A stretch of DNA of 34,749 nucleotides from VGJJ01 sp964480705 (GCA_964480705.1 CAYZPC010000012.1:1-34749); one strand, 5' to 3'; positions 15,547 to 24,068 are shown, counted from the first letter of the stretch. The notes: generated by a model not told the origin, from the letters alone. Made by a program: numbers and translations.

Positions 15547-16560
15547 TTAGTGGACCACGTACGCGGGGCGGATAATTTCACTTTCCGTGTGATTCGTTTC
15601 CTTATCGTATTTTTTCAACCATTCAATCACGTCTTCAATGTCTTCATCGGGCGTTGAGGCACCGGCGCCAATTCCAACGTGTTTCACATTCGTAAACCAC
15701 TCGGGTTTCAACTCATTCGCGGACTCAATCCAGTGGGTGGTGGTGTATTGTGCACACAACTCGGCTTGACGCTTGGTGTTTCCACTATTTCGACCACCAA
15801 TAATGAGCATTGTGTTTACTTGCGTGGAGAGCTGCACCGCACCGGGCTGCATTTCATGCATGGCGTTGCAAATCGTGTTATACACGCGCACTTCACGGGC
15901 TTTCCCCATGACGGCCATGGCAACGGCTTGCACATTATCATTGCTCTGCGTGGTTTGCGAAACAATGCCAATTTTGGTGAGTACCGGATAGTGTAATTTT
16001 TCTACAATTTCCGCATCGGTTTTGGCTTTCATGATTTCATCATTCGTGTAGTATTGTGTCTTGCGCGGAAACAACTTGCTTGCTTCCTCGGCATTTTCCA
16101 CCACAATGGCATTGGGAGCGTAGGATTTGATTCCTTCTACTTCCGGATGGCCGTGTTCTCCGACAATAATGACTTGATATTTTTCATCAAACAACACTTT
16201 AGCGGTTTTGTGAACCATTGTCACAAATGGGCAGGTGGTGTCGACAATATTGAGATTTTTTTCTTTTGCTTTCTCAAGGGCTTGAACCGTAACACCGTGT
16301 GCACGCATGAGCACGGTGGAATTATTGGGAATTTCTTCCATGGAATTCAAATGGGTAAATCGTGAAATTTTTGATGCTGCATATGGGTTGTCTTCCACGA
16401 GTTTTCCACCGTGGTCAATAATTTTCTGCACGACGCGCTGGTTATGCACGGGCATTCCATACAAGAAAGCCGAACCCTTGTCCAATGTCTCATGGGCGAG
16501 CTTCACGCTGCGTTTAACTCCAAAGCAAAATCCGGCGGCGCGGGCAAGTTCAATCTTCAT
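15547..16560 (-). CDS. ispH: 4-hydroxy-3-methylbut-2-enyl diphosphate reductase IspH
   Basis: A 337-residue last enzyme of the MEP pathway. It reductively dehydrates HMBPP to IPP and DMAPP using an iron-sulfur cluster. The cluster cysteines are C12 (GFCFGV), C109 (TTCPFV) and C230 (NTICNAM). The catalytic Glu is E139 in GHPEVEG, with substrate-binding His residues in VHN (38), RAHG (87) and EHGH. SQTTQ supplies the conserved Thr. About 20 extra residues lie between E139 and C230 compared with the E. coli enzyme as I remember it. A GGAGG ribosome-binding site sits seven bases before the ATG. ispE follows downstream. Confidence 0.95.
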   Translation of the reverse strand: MKIELARAAGFCFGVKRSVKLAHETLDKGSAFLYGMPVHNQRVVQKIIDHGGKLVEDNPYAASKISRFTHLNSMEEIPNNSTVLMRAHGVTVQALEKAKEKNLNIVDTTCPFVTMVHKTAKVLFDEKYQVIIVGEHGHPEVEGIKSYAPNAIVVENAEEASKLFPRKTQYYTNDEIMKAKTDAEIVEKLHYPVLTKIGIVSQTTQSNDNVQAVAMAVMGKAREVRVYNTICNAMHEMQPGAVQLSTQVNTMLIIGGRNSGNTKRQAELCAQYTTTHWIESANELKPEWFTNVKHVGIGAGASTPDEDIEDVIEWLKKYDKETNHTESEIIRPAYVVH

Positions 16561-16664
16561 ACAGGATCCTCCACGGTCGAAATCATTAGTGGGTGTAACA
16601 CTAAAGGGTAAATTCTACCAAAGTGCCTGGTTTCTGCATAAAAAACCATCGTTAATTTTGGACG

Positions 16665-16688
16665 ATTGTCAAATCAATTTACGACAAT
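16665..16688. promoter_or_regulatory. Inverted repeat in the ispH / His-rich gene divergent region
   Basis: ATTGTC (16665-16670) and its exact reverse complement GACAAT (16683-16688) are separated by 12 A/T-rich bases. The spacing is suitable for a dimeric regulator. The role is inferred from position only. Confidence 0.3.
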
Positions 16689-16754
16689 GAGTGTAATGTG
16701 CCTGTTTTTGCCAAAAATGCGCTCCTTAAAATGGATTTTGGGCATTTCAACGCT

Positions 16755-17390
16755 ATGGCGTTTTCAAAACACTCCATTTGGGTGTATGTGGCTGTACTCG
16801 GCGGCGTGGCACTAGCCGCGGTGGGGGGATTGTGGTATTTGAATGAAACCACCTCTCTTCCTGTCGCGGGGGAATACAAACCATTTCATGCGCACGCGGA
16901 TGTGGCACTCTATTTGAATGGTGAAAAAATAGATTTGGCGCAGGAAAAATACATGTCCACTTCCGAGAGGGTGTTGAGCAAGTATGTGCATTTGCATGAT
17001 GGATTAGGAAACGTGGTGCATTTTCACGCTCAAAATATTTCTCTGAAAACATTCCTCGAGAGTTTGGGTTTTGCATTTGCGGTTGACGCAGGGTGCGTTC
17101 TCACCGATGAAAATGTTTCGCTATGCGCGAATGAAACACGTGCGTGGAAAATCTGGGTGAATGGAAGCGATGCGACATTTGGTTTTGACTATGTTCCTTC
17201 GGATTTAGACCGCGTGCTCATCTCATTTGGAAATGAATCCCGCGAACAACTCATTGAGCAATTTTCTTCGGTCACGGATGAAGCGTGCATTCAATCCGAA
17301 AAATGCCCCGAGAGAGGGAGCCCAAGCCCCGAATCCAGCTGCGCGGGAAGCGGTGAATGCAGCGTGGGCTACATTCCCATTGGAGAGTAA
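16755..17390 (+). CDS. Membrane-anchored protein with three HxH motifs
   Basis: A 211-residue protein from the chosen start. One N-terminal membrane helix (about 7-29) leads to an exported domain. That domain has HAH (45-47), HLH (79-81) and HFH (89-91), a YLNGEKIDL strand and an SLKTFLESLG helix. This domain pattern is familiar from uncharacterised proteins of small archaea and candidate-phyla bacteria. The paired His suggest metal binding, but no function is known to me. The tail has two C-x5-C groups (CIQSEKC and CAGSGEC). The frame opens 19 codons earlier, but TTAAAAT at 16731-16737 is centred about 24 bases before the ATG at 16755, so I prefer the shorter form. Confidence 0.65.
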   Translation: MAFSKHSIWVYVAVLGGVALAAVGGLWYLNETTSLPVAGEYKPFHAHADVALYLNGEKIDLAQEKYMSTSERVLSKYVHLHDGLGNVVHFHAQNISLKTFLESLGFAFAVDAGCVLTDENVSLCANETRAWKIWVNGSDATFGFDYVPSDLDRVLISFGNESREQLIEQFSSVTDEACIQSEKCPERGSPSPESSCAGSGECSVGYIPIGE

Positions 17391-17458
17391 GCAGCGCGCG
17401 TAGTTGCTGTGTGCATTCTTCACGCAAATAAGGCAAAAGACGATGGGGCGAAGTGTAG

Positions 17459-17466
17459 GTATATAA
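17459..17466 (+). promoter_or_regulatory. TATA box of the dxr operon
   Basis: GTATATAA lies about 26 bases before the dxr ATG. A GAGGA ribosome-binding-like site at 17478-17482 sits between box and ATG. The transcript may start too close to the ATG for that site to be used, so leadered or leaderless initiation is undecided. Confidence 0.5.
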
Positions 17467-17488
17467 CTCCATTTTACGAGGAAAGAGT

Positions 17489-18652
17489 ATGAAATCCCAA
17501 AATATTGGAATTTTAGGAAGCACAGGGAGCATTGGCACCCAAACGCTAAATGTCGTGGACCAACACCCTGATTTATTTCGAGTGAAAGTACTATCCGCGC
17601 ACGGCTCCATGGATGTGATTCAGGAGCAAATCAAAAAATACAAACCCGAAGCCGTTTGTTTGGTGGATGAAACCAAAGCGGATGAGTTGAAAAAAAAAGT
17701 AAAAGGAAACACGCACATTCTCTCCGGGTACAATGGGTTAGATGAAGCGGCACGCTGGGAAAGTGTTGACACTCTTGTACAAGCCGTAGTGGGAAACGTG
17801 GGAATGAAACCCACGATTGAAGCCATCAAAGCGGGGAAAAAAATTGCGCTCGCAAACAAAGAAACACTCGTGAGTGCGGGAGCGGTGGTGATGCCCCTGA
17901 TTCACAAGCACGGCGTGGTCATGACGCCCATTGATTCCGAACATTCGGCTATTTTTCAATGCTTGAAAGGAGAAAACGCGAAAGAAGTCTCCAAAATTAT
18001 TATCACATGCTCCGGCGGACCCTTTCGAGGAAAAAAATTGCACGAATTAGAAGGAGTCACTAAAGAACAAGCCCTCAACCACCCCACCTGGAAAATGGGT
18101 GGAAAAATCACCATTGATTCCGCGACGTTAATGAACAAAGGATTTGAAGTCAATGAAGCCATGTGGTTGTACGACATGCCTGCCGAAAAAATAGATGTGG
18201 TGGTGCATCCCCAGAGTATTATTCACTCTATGGTTGAGTTTGTGGACCGAAGCATCATGGCACAAGTCGGACACCACGACATGCGCATCCCCATCGTGTA
18301 CGCTCTTTCTCATCCCGAACGAATTCCACTCAACTTGCCATCGTTTGATTTTGTGAAACTCAAACAAATGACATTTGAACAACCGGACACCGAAACATTT
18401 GCGTGTTTGCAAATGGGGTTAGATGCCGCGCGGGAAAAAGGAACCGTTTGCTGCGTGTTAAACGCGGCGAATGACACGAGTGTAGAGGCTTTTTTGAAAA
18501 ACGAAATAGAATTTTTGGATATTCAACGCACGATTCATGCGGTGGTGTCGAAGCACCATAACATGAAGCACCCTACTCTTGAAGATGTGCTCGCTGCCGA
18601 TGCATGGGCGCGGAAAGAAACCCAAAAAGTGCTCGCAACCAAGAGGAAGTGA
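17489..18652 (+). CDS. dxr: 1-deoxy-D-xylulose 5-phosphate reductoisomerase Dxr (IspC)
   Basis: A 387-residue second MEP enzyme, converting DXP to methylerythritol phosphate with NADPH. The N-terminal Rossmann motif GSTGSIG is at 10-16. LANKE (121-125) and PIDSEHSA follow. The metal ligands are D149, E151 and E220 (in NKGFEVNEA), matching D150, E152 and E231 of E. coli. A conserved PQSIIHSMVEF stretch and the MAQVGHHDMRIPI segment are also present. Length is within the bacterial range (about 390-400). It is first in an operon of dxr, ispD, a Nudix gene and ispF. Confidence 0.95.
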   Translation: MKSQNIGILGSTGSIGTQTLNVVDQHPDLFRVKVLSAHGSMDVIQEQIKKYKPEAVCLVDETKADELKKKVKGNTHILSGYNGLDEAARWESVDTLVQAVVGNVGMKPTIEAIKAGKKIALANKETLVSAGAVVMPLIHKHGVVMTPIDSEHSAIFQCLKGENAKEVSKIIITCSGGPFRGKKLHELEGVTKEQALNHPTWKMGGKITIDSATLMNKGFEVNEAMWLYDMPAEKIDVVVHPQSIIHSMVEFVDRSIMAQVGHHDMRIPIVYALSHPERIPLNLPSFDFVKLKQMTFEQPDTETFACLQMGLDAAREKGTVCCVLNAANDTSVEAFLKNEIEFLDIQRTIHAVVSKHHNMKHPTLEDVLAADAWARKETQKVLATKRK

Positions 18653-18658
18653 ATAAGG

Positions 18659-19369
18659 GTGGCCGTGCACGCGATACTTACCGGCGGGGGATCGGGTTCG
18701 CGGATGAAAAACCCCATAAACAAATCATTCATCACGCTGAGCGGGAAACCCATTATTGCATACTCGCTGCAACTCTTTCAACAGCACCCTGAAATTTCTA
18801 CGATTACCATTACCATGCACCCTGATTGGGTGCGCGAAATCACGGAATGGATTAATCGTTTGGGCATCACCAAAGTAAAACAAATTGTTCACGGGGGTGC
18901 TGAGCGGCAGGATTCCGTGCGAAATGGACTGCACGCTCTCGCGTCATTAAACCCTAAACTAGATGACATTGTGCTCGTGCACAATGCCGCGAACCCACTC
19001 TTGACACGTGAAACCATTTCTGAATGCATCCGCGCCGCACAACAGAGCCGCGCCAGCGTGGCCGGGTACCGCGTGAAAGACACGATTAAGCGTGTGAGTG
19101 AAGATGGAAAAATAATCGAGACCCTTCAACGAAATGAGTTGTGGGGAATGCAAACCCCGCAGTGTATTCAGTATGACCTTTTTATGCGCGCGCATGCTAA
19201 AGCCGAAAAAGAAAAATTTTTGGGAACCGATGATGTGCAACTCGTGGAGCGAATGGGAGTGCCTGCGGCAGTAGTGGATTGCGGGTATGAAAACTTCAAA
19301 ATAACCACACCAGAAGACATTAGCATGGCCGAAAAAATTTTAGAAAAAAGGAGAAACACACATGAGTGA
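18659..19369 (+). CDS. ispD: 2-C-methyl-D-erythritol 4-phosphate cytidylyltransferase IspD
   Basis: A 236-residue nucleotidyltransferase joining CTP to methylerythritol phosphate, the third MEP step. The N-terminal loop GGGSGSRM with R15, and K22 in NPINKSF, matches the catalytic Arg and Lys. TLQRNELWGMQTPQ carries the Arg that contacts substrate in bacterial enzymes. The usual VHDAARP motif reads VHNAANP (N109, N112), replacing both Asp and Arg. The start is GTG, six bases after dxr ends. The end overlaps the Nudix gene by eight bases, so translation is probably coupled. Confidence 0.9.
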   Translation: MAVHAILTGGGSGSRMKNPINKSFITLSGKPIIAYSLQLFQQHPEISTITITMHPDWVREITEWINRLGITKVKQIVHGGAERQDSVRNGLHALASLNPKLDDIVLVHNAANPLLTRETISECIRAAQQSRASVAGYRVKDTIKRVSEDGKIIETLQRNELWGMQTPQCIQYDLFMRAHAKAEKEKFLGTDDVQLVERMGVPAAVVDCGYENFKITTPEDISMAEKILEKRRNTHE

Positions 19370-19916
19370 ATGGGTGGACGAACTCTCTCCCGAGGGGAAA
19401 ATAATTGGCCGCGTGGAAAAAATGGACGCCCATTTACGTGGAATCAATCATCCTGCGGTGCACGTGTGGGTGGTCGATTCTCAAGAGAGGGTGGTGTTGC
19501 AATATCGTTCACATTTGAAAAAAATTTATCCCCTAAAATGGGACTCGAGTGTGGGTGGACATGTTCATGCGGGAGAACATTTGCTAACAGGGGCGCAGCG
19601 CGAAATGAGTGAGGAAATTGGAACGGTTCTCCCGCTGCATGAATTAGGCTGGGCGGATGTGAATGAGGTGGATGGAAAGTATCATCATTGTGAGAGAATT
19701 CATTTCTACTACGCGCTTCTTCCAGAAGGGAAAAAACTGGTGCTCAATGAAGAGTTTGAAGACGTGGCCTACATTCCCGTGCACGAGTTGAATGATTTTG
19801 TGTCCGCAAATCCGTTTACTCCTTCTTTTCTCGCTGGCTGGAATGCATTTGGAGAAAAATTTCTGAGCGAACTGCATGCGCGCGACCCTATGAACAAAAA
19901 GGCGGGGAAAAAATGA
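19362..19916 (+). CDS. Nudix hydrolase, isopentenyl-diphosphate isomerase-like
   Basis: A 184-residue protein with a complete Nudix box at 66-88: G66, E72, R80-E81, E84-E85, G87. The preceding WDSSVGGHV and following FYYALLP segments place it with the YfcD/Idi-type Nudix proteins (COG1443 style). The short TNTCCSHP motif with the active-site Cys of type 1 IPP isomerase is absent, so isomerase activity is doubtful on residues alone. Its position inside an MEP operon, overlapping ispD by eight bases and ispF by four, argues for a role in isoprenoid diphosphate balance. A housekeeping pyrophosphatase is the main alternative. Confidence 0.8.
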   Translation: MSEWVDELSPEGKIIGRVEKMDAHLRGINHPAVHVWVVDSQERVVLQYRSHLKKIYPLKWDSSVGGHVHAGEHLLTGAQREMSEEIGTVLPLHELGWADVNEVDGKYHHCERIHFYYALLPEGKKLVLNEEFEDVAYIPVHELNDFVSANPFTPSFLAGWNAFGEKFLSELHARDPMNKKAGKK

Positions 19917-20407
19917 CGCCTCCTTTTCGAATTGGATTTGGGGTGGACTCCCACGCGTTTGAAAAAACACCCACTGGAAAAGTGTTCAAATTGGGGGGCG
20001 TGGTCATTCCTACTGCGCCGGGAGTTGACTCTCACTCGGATGGGGATTTGATTTTGCATTCATTGTTCAACGCGCTATCTTCCGCGATTGGAGAAAAAAG
20101 CATTGGAGAATATTTTCCCGATACAAAAGAAGAAAATAGCGGACGCGACTCGGAGGAATTTATTCGACTCATTTTGAAAAAAATTCATGAAAAAGGATTT
20201 GAAATTGGAAACGTGGTGTTTAGTTTAGAGTGTAAACGGCCAAAAATTTCTCCGCACGCTTTGCAAATAAAACAAAATGTCGCCCGTTTGTTGAATGTGG
20301 CTGAGGACGCGATTTCCGTTCACGCGACCACGGGAGAAGGGCTCACTTCATTTGGAAAAGGAGAAGGGGTCTACTGCCAAGCAGTCGTTTTGCTAACCAA
20401 AAATTGA
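19913..20407 (+). CDS. ispF: 2-C-methyl-D-erythritol 2,4-cyclodiphosphate synthase IspF
   Basis: A 164-residue fifth MEP enzyme. It releases CMP while closing the cyclic diphosphate, and works as a trimer with zinc at the subunit interface. The metal ligands are D12 and H14 (GVDSH) and H49 (HSDGDLILHSL). IGEYFPDT is the conserved helix start. ATTGEGL and the C-terminal GKGEGVYCQAVVLL match the CDP-binding and final strands. Length matches the family (about 155-160). It overlaps the Nudix gene by four bases (ATGA), a sign of coupled translation, and ends the operon. Confidence 0.95.
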   Translation: MTPPFRIGFGVDSHAFEKTPTGKVFKLGGVVIPTAPGVDSHSDGDLILHSLFNALSSAIGEKSIGEYFPDTKEENSGRDSEEFIRLILKKIHEKGFEIGNVVFSLECKRPKISPHALQIKQNVARLLNVAEDAISVHATTGEGLTSFGKGEGVYCQAVVLLTKN

Positions 20408-20462
20408 CTATTTTGCGCAGAAAAATGGAAATCGTTTTAAGCAACTACACCGGGGTTTGAGT

Positions 20463-21977
20463 ATGGCTGAATCAAAAAAACCATTTTCAATTGCACGAAT
20501 GGCATTTGTAGGAATTATTATTCTGGGAGCCATTCTCATCCTCGCTCAATTTTCAGCGGGCGACCCACCGGTGTGGAAACCCAATATTATTCTCATTCAA
20601 CTGGATGATGCCACGTATTCTGATTTGCACGCCAAATTGCCTAATGGCGAGTACGTGCTGAAAAATGTTCATCGCTACCTCATTCGCAGTGGAACGAGTT
20701 TGGAAAACTATCATGCATCCCTCTCATTATGCTGCCCGGCGCGAGCCACGTTGCTAACAGGGCAATACGCGCACAATCATACTGTTTTGTCGAATGATAG
20801 TCCCACGGGAGGATTTCTCAAACTCAACCACGCGAACACGCTCCCCATTTGGTTGCAGCAAGCCGGGTATTACACTTCCCACACGGGAAAATACATGAAT
20901 GGATACAATGGAGGAACCTCCACGAATGGAATCTCAGCACCCCGCCCGCCCGGTTGGGATGATTGGTATACTACCGTGCGCATTGGAGGATATCCGCAGG
21001 GAAGCTATTACAATTATCAGATTCACGACAACAACACGTTTTTGTTTTTTGGAAATGCGCCAACGGACTATTTGACGGACGTGCTCGCCAATCATGCAGT
21101 GGATGTTATTGCCCAACGCGCGAGCGAGAATCAACCCTATTATTTACAAGTAGATTTTTTCGCTCCGCACGGGGAACCAGCTAATGCTATTCCTGCCGCG
21201 CGCCACAGCGGAATGATGAGTGGCATGATGGCGCCGCGCACCCCTTCATTCAATGAATCGGATGTGAGCGACAAACCATTAGATGTGAAAAATCGCCCCT
21301 TGCTCACGAACATAGACATTGCTGCCATTGATTTGCGTTTTCAAAAGCGAGCCGAATCCTTATTAGCCGTTGATGAAGCCGTGGCGCGAATTATCCGCGC
21401 GCTGAAAAACACGGGACAGTATGACAACACGATTATTATTTTCACGAGCGACAATGGGTGGATGCAGGGCGAACATCGCTTGCCATTGGGAAAAAATTTT
21501 CTCTACACGAGCTCCTCACACCTCCCTTTCGTGATTAGCGGACCGCGCGTTCCACGCATGCAGCACGTGACACAGCTCCTTGGAAACGTGGATGTGACCC
21601 CCACTCTCTTAGATCTCGCGCACGCCACTCCCGGTTTAACAGCGGATGGATTTTCCTTCATTCCTTTGCTGCGCGGACACGTCGATTACACGCGCGAAGA
21701 TTTACTGTTGGAAAACCCTCTTGCTAAATTCTATTATGGTGTCCGGACACAAGACCCGGCAACGGGATATGAGTACTTGTACGCGGAATATGATTACAAT
21801 TTAGATGGAACGTGGGAGGAGCGAGAATTATACAACTTGACCCCCGATGCGTGTCATGGTGTGGGAGACCCGCACATGCTTGAAAGTAAGCACAATGACC
21901 CCTGCTACGCGGGACTGCTTGCACAACTGAGTGCGCGCGTGGCGCAGCTCAAAACGTGTTCCGGCTCCACGTGTTAG
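20463..21977 (+). CDS. Membrane-anchored sulfatase
   Basis: A 504-residue alkaline-phosphatase-superfamily enzyme. An N-terminal helix (about 12-30) anchors it and the catalytic domain faces outside. LIQLDD gives the metal-binding D48-D49. LCCPARATLLTG contains the C-x-P-x-R sulfatase signature (C90, P92, R94), whose Cys must be oxidised to formylglycine by another enzyme. HTGKY and TSDNGWMQGEH supply further active-site Lys, Asp, Asn and His. The likely role is removal of sulfate from glycans or other esters. No maturase gene lies in the window. A box GTTTTAAG (20434-20441) is centred about 26 bases before the ATG at 20463, so I prefer it to the TTG two codons earlier. Confidence 0.88.
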   Translation: MAESKKPFSIARMAFVGIIILGAILILAQFSAGDPPVWKPNIILIQLDDATYSDLHAKLPNGEYVLKNVHRYLIRSGTSLENYHASLSLCCPARATLLTGQYAHNHTVLSNDSPTGGFLKLNHANTLPIWLQQAGYYTSHTGKYMNGYNGGTSTNGISAPRPPGWDDWYTTVRIGGYPQGSYYNYQIHDNNTFLFFGNAPTDYLTDVLANHAVDVIAQRASENQPYYLQVDFFAPHGEPANAIPAARHSGMMSGMMAPRTPSFNESDVSDKPLDVKNRPLLTNIDIAAIDLRFQKRAESLLAVDEAVARIIRALKNTGQYDNTIIIFTSDNGWMQGEHRLPLGKNFLYTSSSHLPFVISGPRVPRMQHVTQLLGNVDVTPTLLDLAHATPGLTADGFSFIPLLRGHVDYTREDLLLENPLAKFYYGVRTQDPATGYEYLYAEYDYNLDGTWEERELYNLTPDACHGVGDPHMLESKHNDPCYAGLLAQLSARVAQLKTCSGSTC

Positions 21978-22151
21978 TGTGCCATTTTTCGCAGGGGTGC
22001 GCGACAAATCCCGCATTTTAGGAATACATAAATACAGGTTTGACAAAAACGCCTTTTTTACGTCAATTCCCATTAATTCTTTGGACACACAACGTAATCT
22101 TTTTAACCCTCTACCGGCATGAAGTAGTCTCCCAGTGGGGGTCTCCTAGCT

Positions 22152-24005
22152 ATGTACTCTGCAACAGCCTCAAACGTAAAAACGAATGGAAATGGTAAAA
22201 TGGGCAAATTGTCACTCAAAGACATCAACTCCCCCGCGGACTTGAAACACGTGCCCATGGAAGATTTACCCGCCATTGCACAGGAGATTAGAGAACTGCT
22301 TATTTCAACCTGCTCTGCCAACGGAGGGCACATTGGAGCCAACCTCGGAGTCGTAGAACTCACGATGGCGCTGCATTACACGTTTAACACGCCCAAAGAC
22401 AAGATTATTTTTGACACATCTCATCAAGCCTACACGCACAAAATCCTCACCGGCGGGCGAGAAAAATTTCCAACGATTTGTAAATACCCGGGCGGAATGA
22501 CCCGATTTGTGGTGCGAGGAGAAACCCCTTACGATTTATGGAGCGCCGGACACGCCTCTACCGGTTTGAGCGGTGCCATGGGTTTCGCGGAAGCCGCCAA
22601 ACTCAAAAAAGCCGATTATCAAACGGTTTGCGTAACAGGAGATTCTGCACTCACCGGTGGACTCGCCTACGAAGCGTTGAACAACATTGGGTACAACCAA
22701 ACAGACATGGTCATTATTTTGAATGACAATAAAATGGGAATCTCTCCCGCCGTGGGAGCATTTCATGAGTATTTGCAGCGACTCTCCACCGTTTCAATGG
22801 ATGATCGTGGACGAAGAAACATTGGAACCATTTTTGAAAAACTGGGATTCAAGTATTACGGCCCCATTGACGGACACAACTTTGACGAAATGATTCATCA
22901 TTTCAATGAAATCAAACAAATCAAGGGACCTAAGATTATTCACGTGCTCACGCAGAAAGGAAAGGGCGTGGACTACATGGAAGCCGACATGGGAAAATGG
23001 CACGAACACGCCGCATTCGATGTGGAAACTGGACGACCTCTCGCGATGCGCGGAAATGATAAAGCTCCTTTGCCTTCGGTGGAAGCCACTGCCATTACTA
23101 CACTCATGCAGCTCGCGGAAAAAGACAAAACCATTGTGGGTTTGACCGCCGCCATGGCTGCAGGAACGGCCATGAATAAGTTCGGAGAAAAATTCCCTGA
23201 CCGATTCTATGATGTGGGTATTGCAGAAGAGCACGCGACCACATTCTCGGGAGGACTCGCCGCGGAAGGAATGAAACCCGTGGTGTGCGTGTATTCGCCC
23301 TTCTTGCAGCGCGCTTTCGATGAAATGATGCACGATGTTTCATTGATGAAATTGCCCGTGAAATTCTTCATCCCCAAATCCGCCATCACTGGAGACGGAC
23401 CCACGCAAGGAGGAATTCTCGATTTATCCTACACGCGAATCATCCCCCACTTTGTCGTTATGGCACCGAAGGATGAAAACGAATTGAGACACATGGTCAA
23501 AACAGCCATTGATTACAATGAGGGACCTATTGCATTACGATACCCCAAAGGACAAATCTCCCCTGACGTAACCATGGATGCTGAACTCAAGAGCATCCCC
23601 ATTGGAAAAGCCGAGTTGTTGAAAGAAGGCAAGGATGTCACCTTGCTTGGAATCGGTTGGTCTGTCAAAGATGTGGTGAAAGCCGCAGCCGAATTAGAAA
23701 AACAAGGCATTCACGCCACCGTCATCAACGCGCGCTTCGCCAAACCCTTAGATGAGAAAATGATTATCGAACACGCCAAAAAAACAGGCAAACTCATCAC
23801 GGTAGAAGAAAACACCCTCGTGGGGGGATTTGGTTCAGCTGTGTTGGAATGCTTGGAAAAGAATGGCGTGCACAACATCGCGGTGAAACGATTAGGCGCC
23901 GCGGACGATTACATCCCCTACGACAAGCCGGAAAACATCAAGAAACAATTCGGAATGTCAGTGGATGACATTGTTAACGCAGCCAAGAAAATGGTCGGAA
24001 AGTAA
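22152..24005 (+). CDS. dxs: 1-deoxy-D-xylulose-5-phosphate synthase-like protein Dxs
   Basis: A 617-residue thiamine-diphosphate enzyme, the first MEP step, joining pyruvate and glyceraldehyde-3-phosphate. SANGGHIGANLG has H60, matching His49 of E. coli. DTSHQAYTHKILTG follows. The cofactor site is GDSALTGG (D164) with NDN (N193). E359 in GIAEEH is the catalytic Glu. The substrate-phosphate region differs from bacterial DXS. Where the family has DRAG, this has PKSA after one missing residue, and DGPTH reads DGPTQ (Q419 for the His). A related transketolase-type activity cannot be excluded, but the other six MEP genes nearby support DXS. A likely promoter box CTTTTTAACC lies near 22098-22107. 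Confidence 0.88.
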   Translation: MYSATASNVKTNGNGKMGKLSLKDINSPADLKHVPMEDLPAIAQEIRELLISTCSANGGHIGANLGVVELTMALHYTFNTPKDKIIFDTSHQAYTHKILTGGREKFPTICKYPGGMTRFVVRGETPYDLWSAGHASTGLSGAMGFAEAAKLKKADYQTVCVTGDSALTGGLAYEALNNIGYNQTDMVIILNDNKMGISPAVGAFHEYLQRLSTVSMDDRGRRNIGTIFEKLGFKYYGPIDGHNFDEMIHHFNEIKQIKGPKIIHVLTQKGKGVDYMEADMGKWHEHAAFDVETGRPLAMRGNDKAPLPSVEATAITTLMQLAEKDKTIVGLTAAMAAGTAMNKFGEKFPDRFYDVGIAEEHATTFSGGLAAEGMKPVVCVYSPFLQRAFDEMMHDVSLMKLPVKFFIPKSAITGDGPTQGGILDLSYTRIIPHFVVMAPKDENELRHMVKTAIDYNEGPIALRYPKGQISPDVTMDAELKSIPIGKAELLKEGKDVTLLGIGWSVKDVVKAAAELEKQGIHATVINARFAKPLDEKMIIEHAKKTGKLITVEENTLVGGFGSAVLECLEKNGVHNIAVKRLGAADDYIPYDKPENIKKQFGMSVDDIVNAAKKMVGK

Positions 24006-24053
24006 TTCGGCCTTTTTTTGGTTAAAGAAACTTAGAAATAGGTTTTCTGGATT

Positions 24054-24068
24054 GGGAAAATTTTTCCC
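24054..24068. promoter_or_regulatory. Perfect palindrome upstream of the ispG promoter
   Basis: GGGAAAATTTTTCCC has 7-base arms around one central base. It ends five bases before the TATA-like box CCTTAAATT (24072-24080), where a repressor or activator dimer could act. No binding protein is known. Confidence 0.4.

Noticed and set aside
22098..22151. Thiamine riboswitch in front of dxs
   Set aside because: The leader is only about 25-50 bases and lacks the conserved TPP aptamer motifs (CUGAGA and ACCUGA-type). Only a weak CTAC/GTAG hairpin is present.
22794..23333. Minus-strand open frame inside dxs
   Set aside because: Antisense shadow; His-, Phe- and Ser-rich product.
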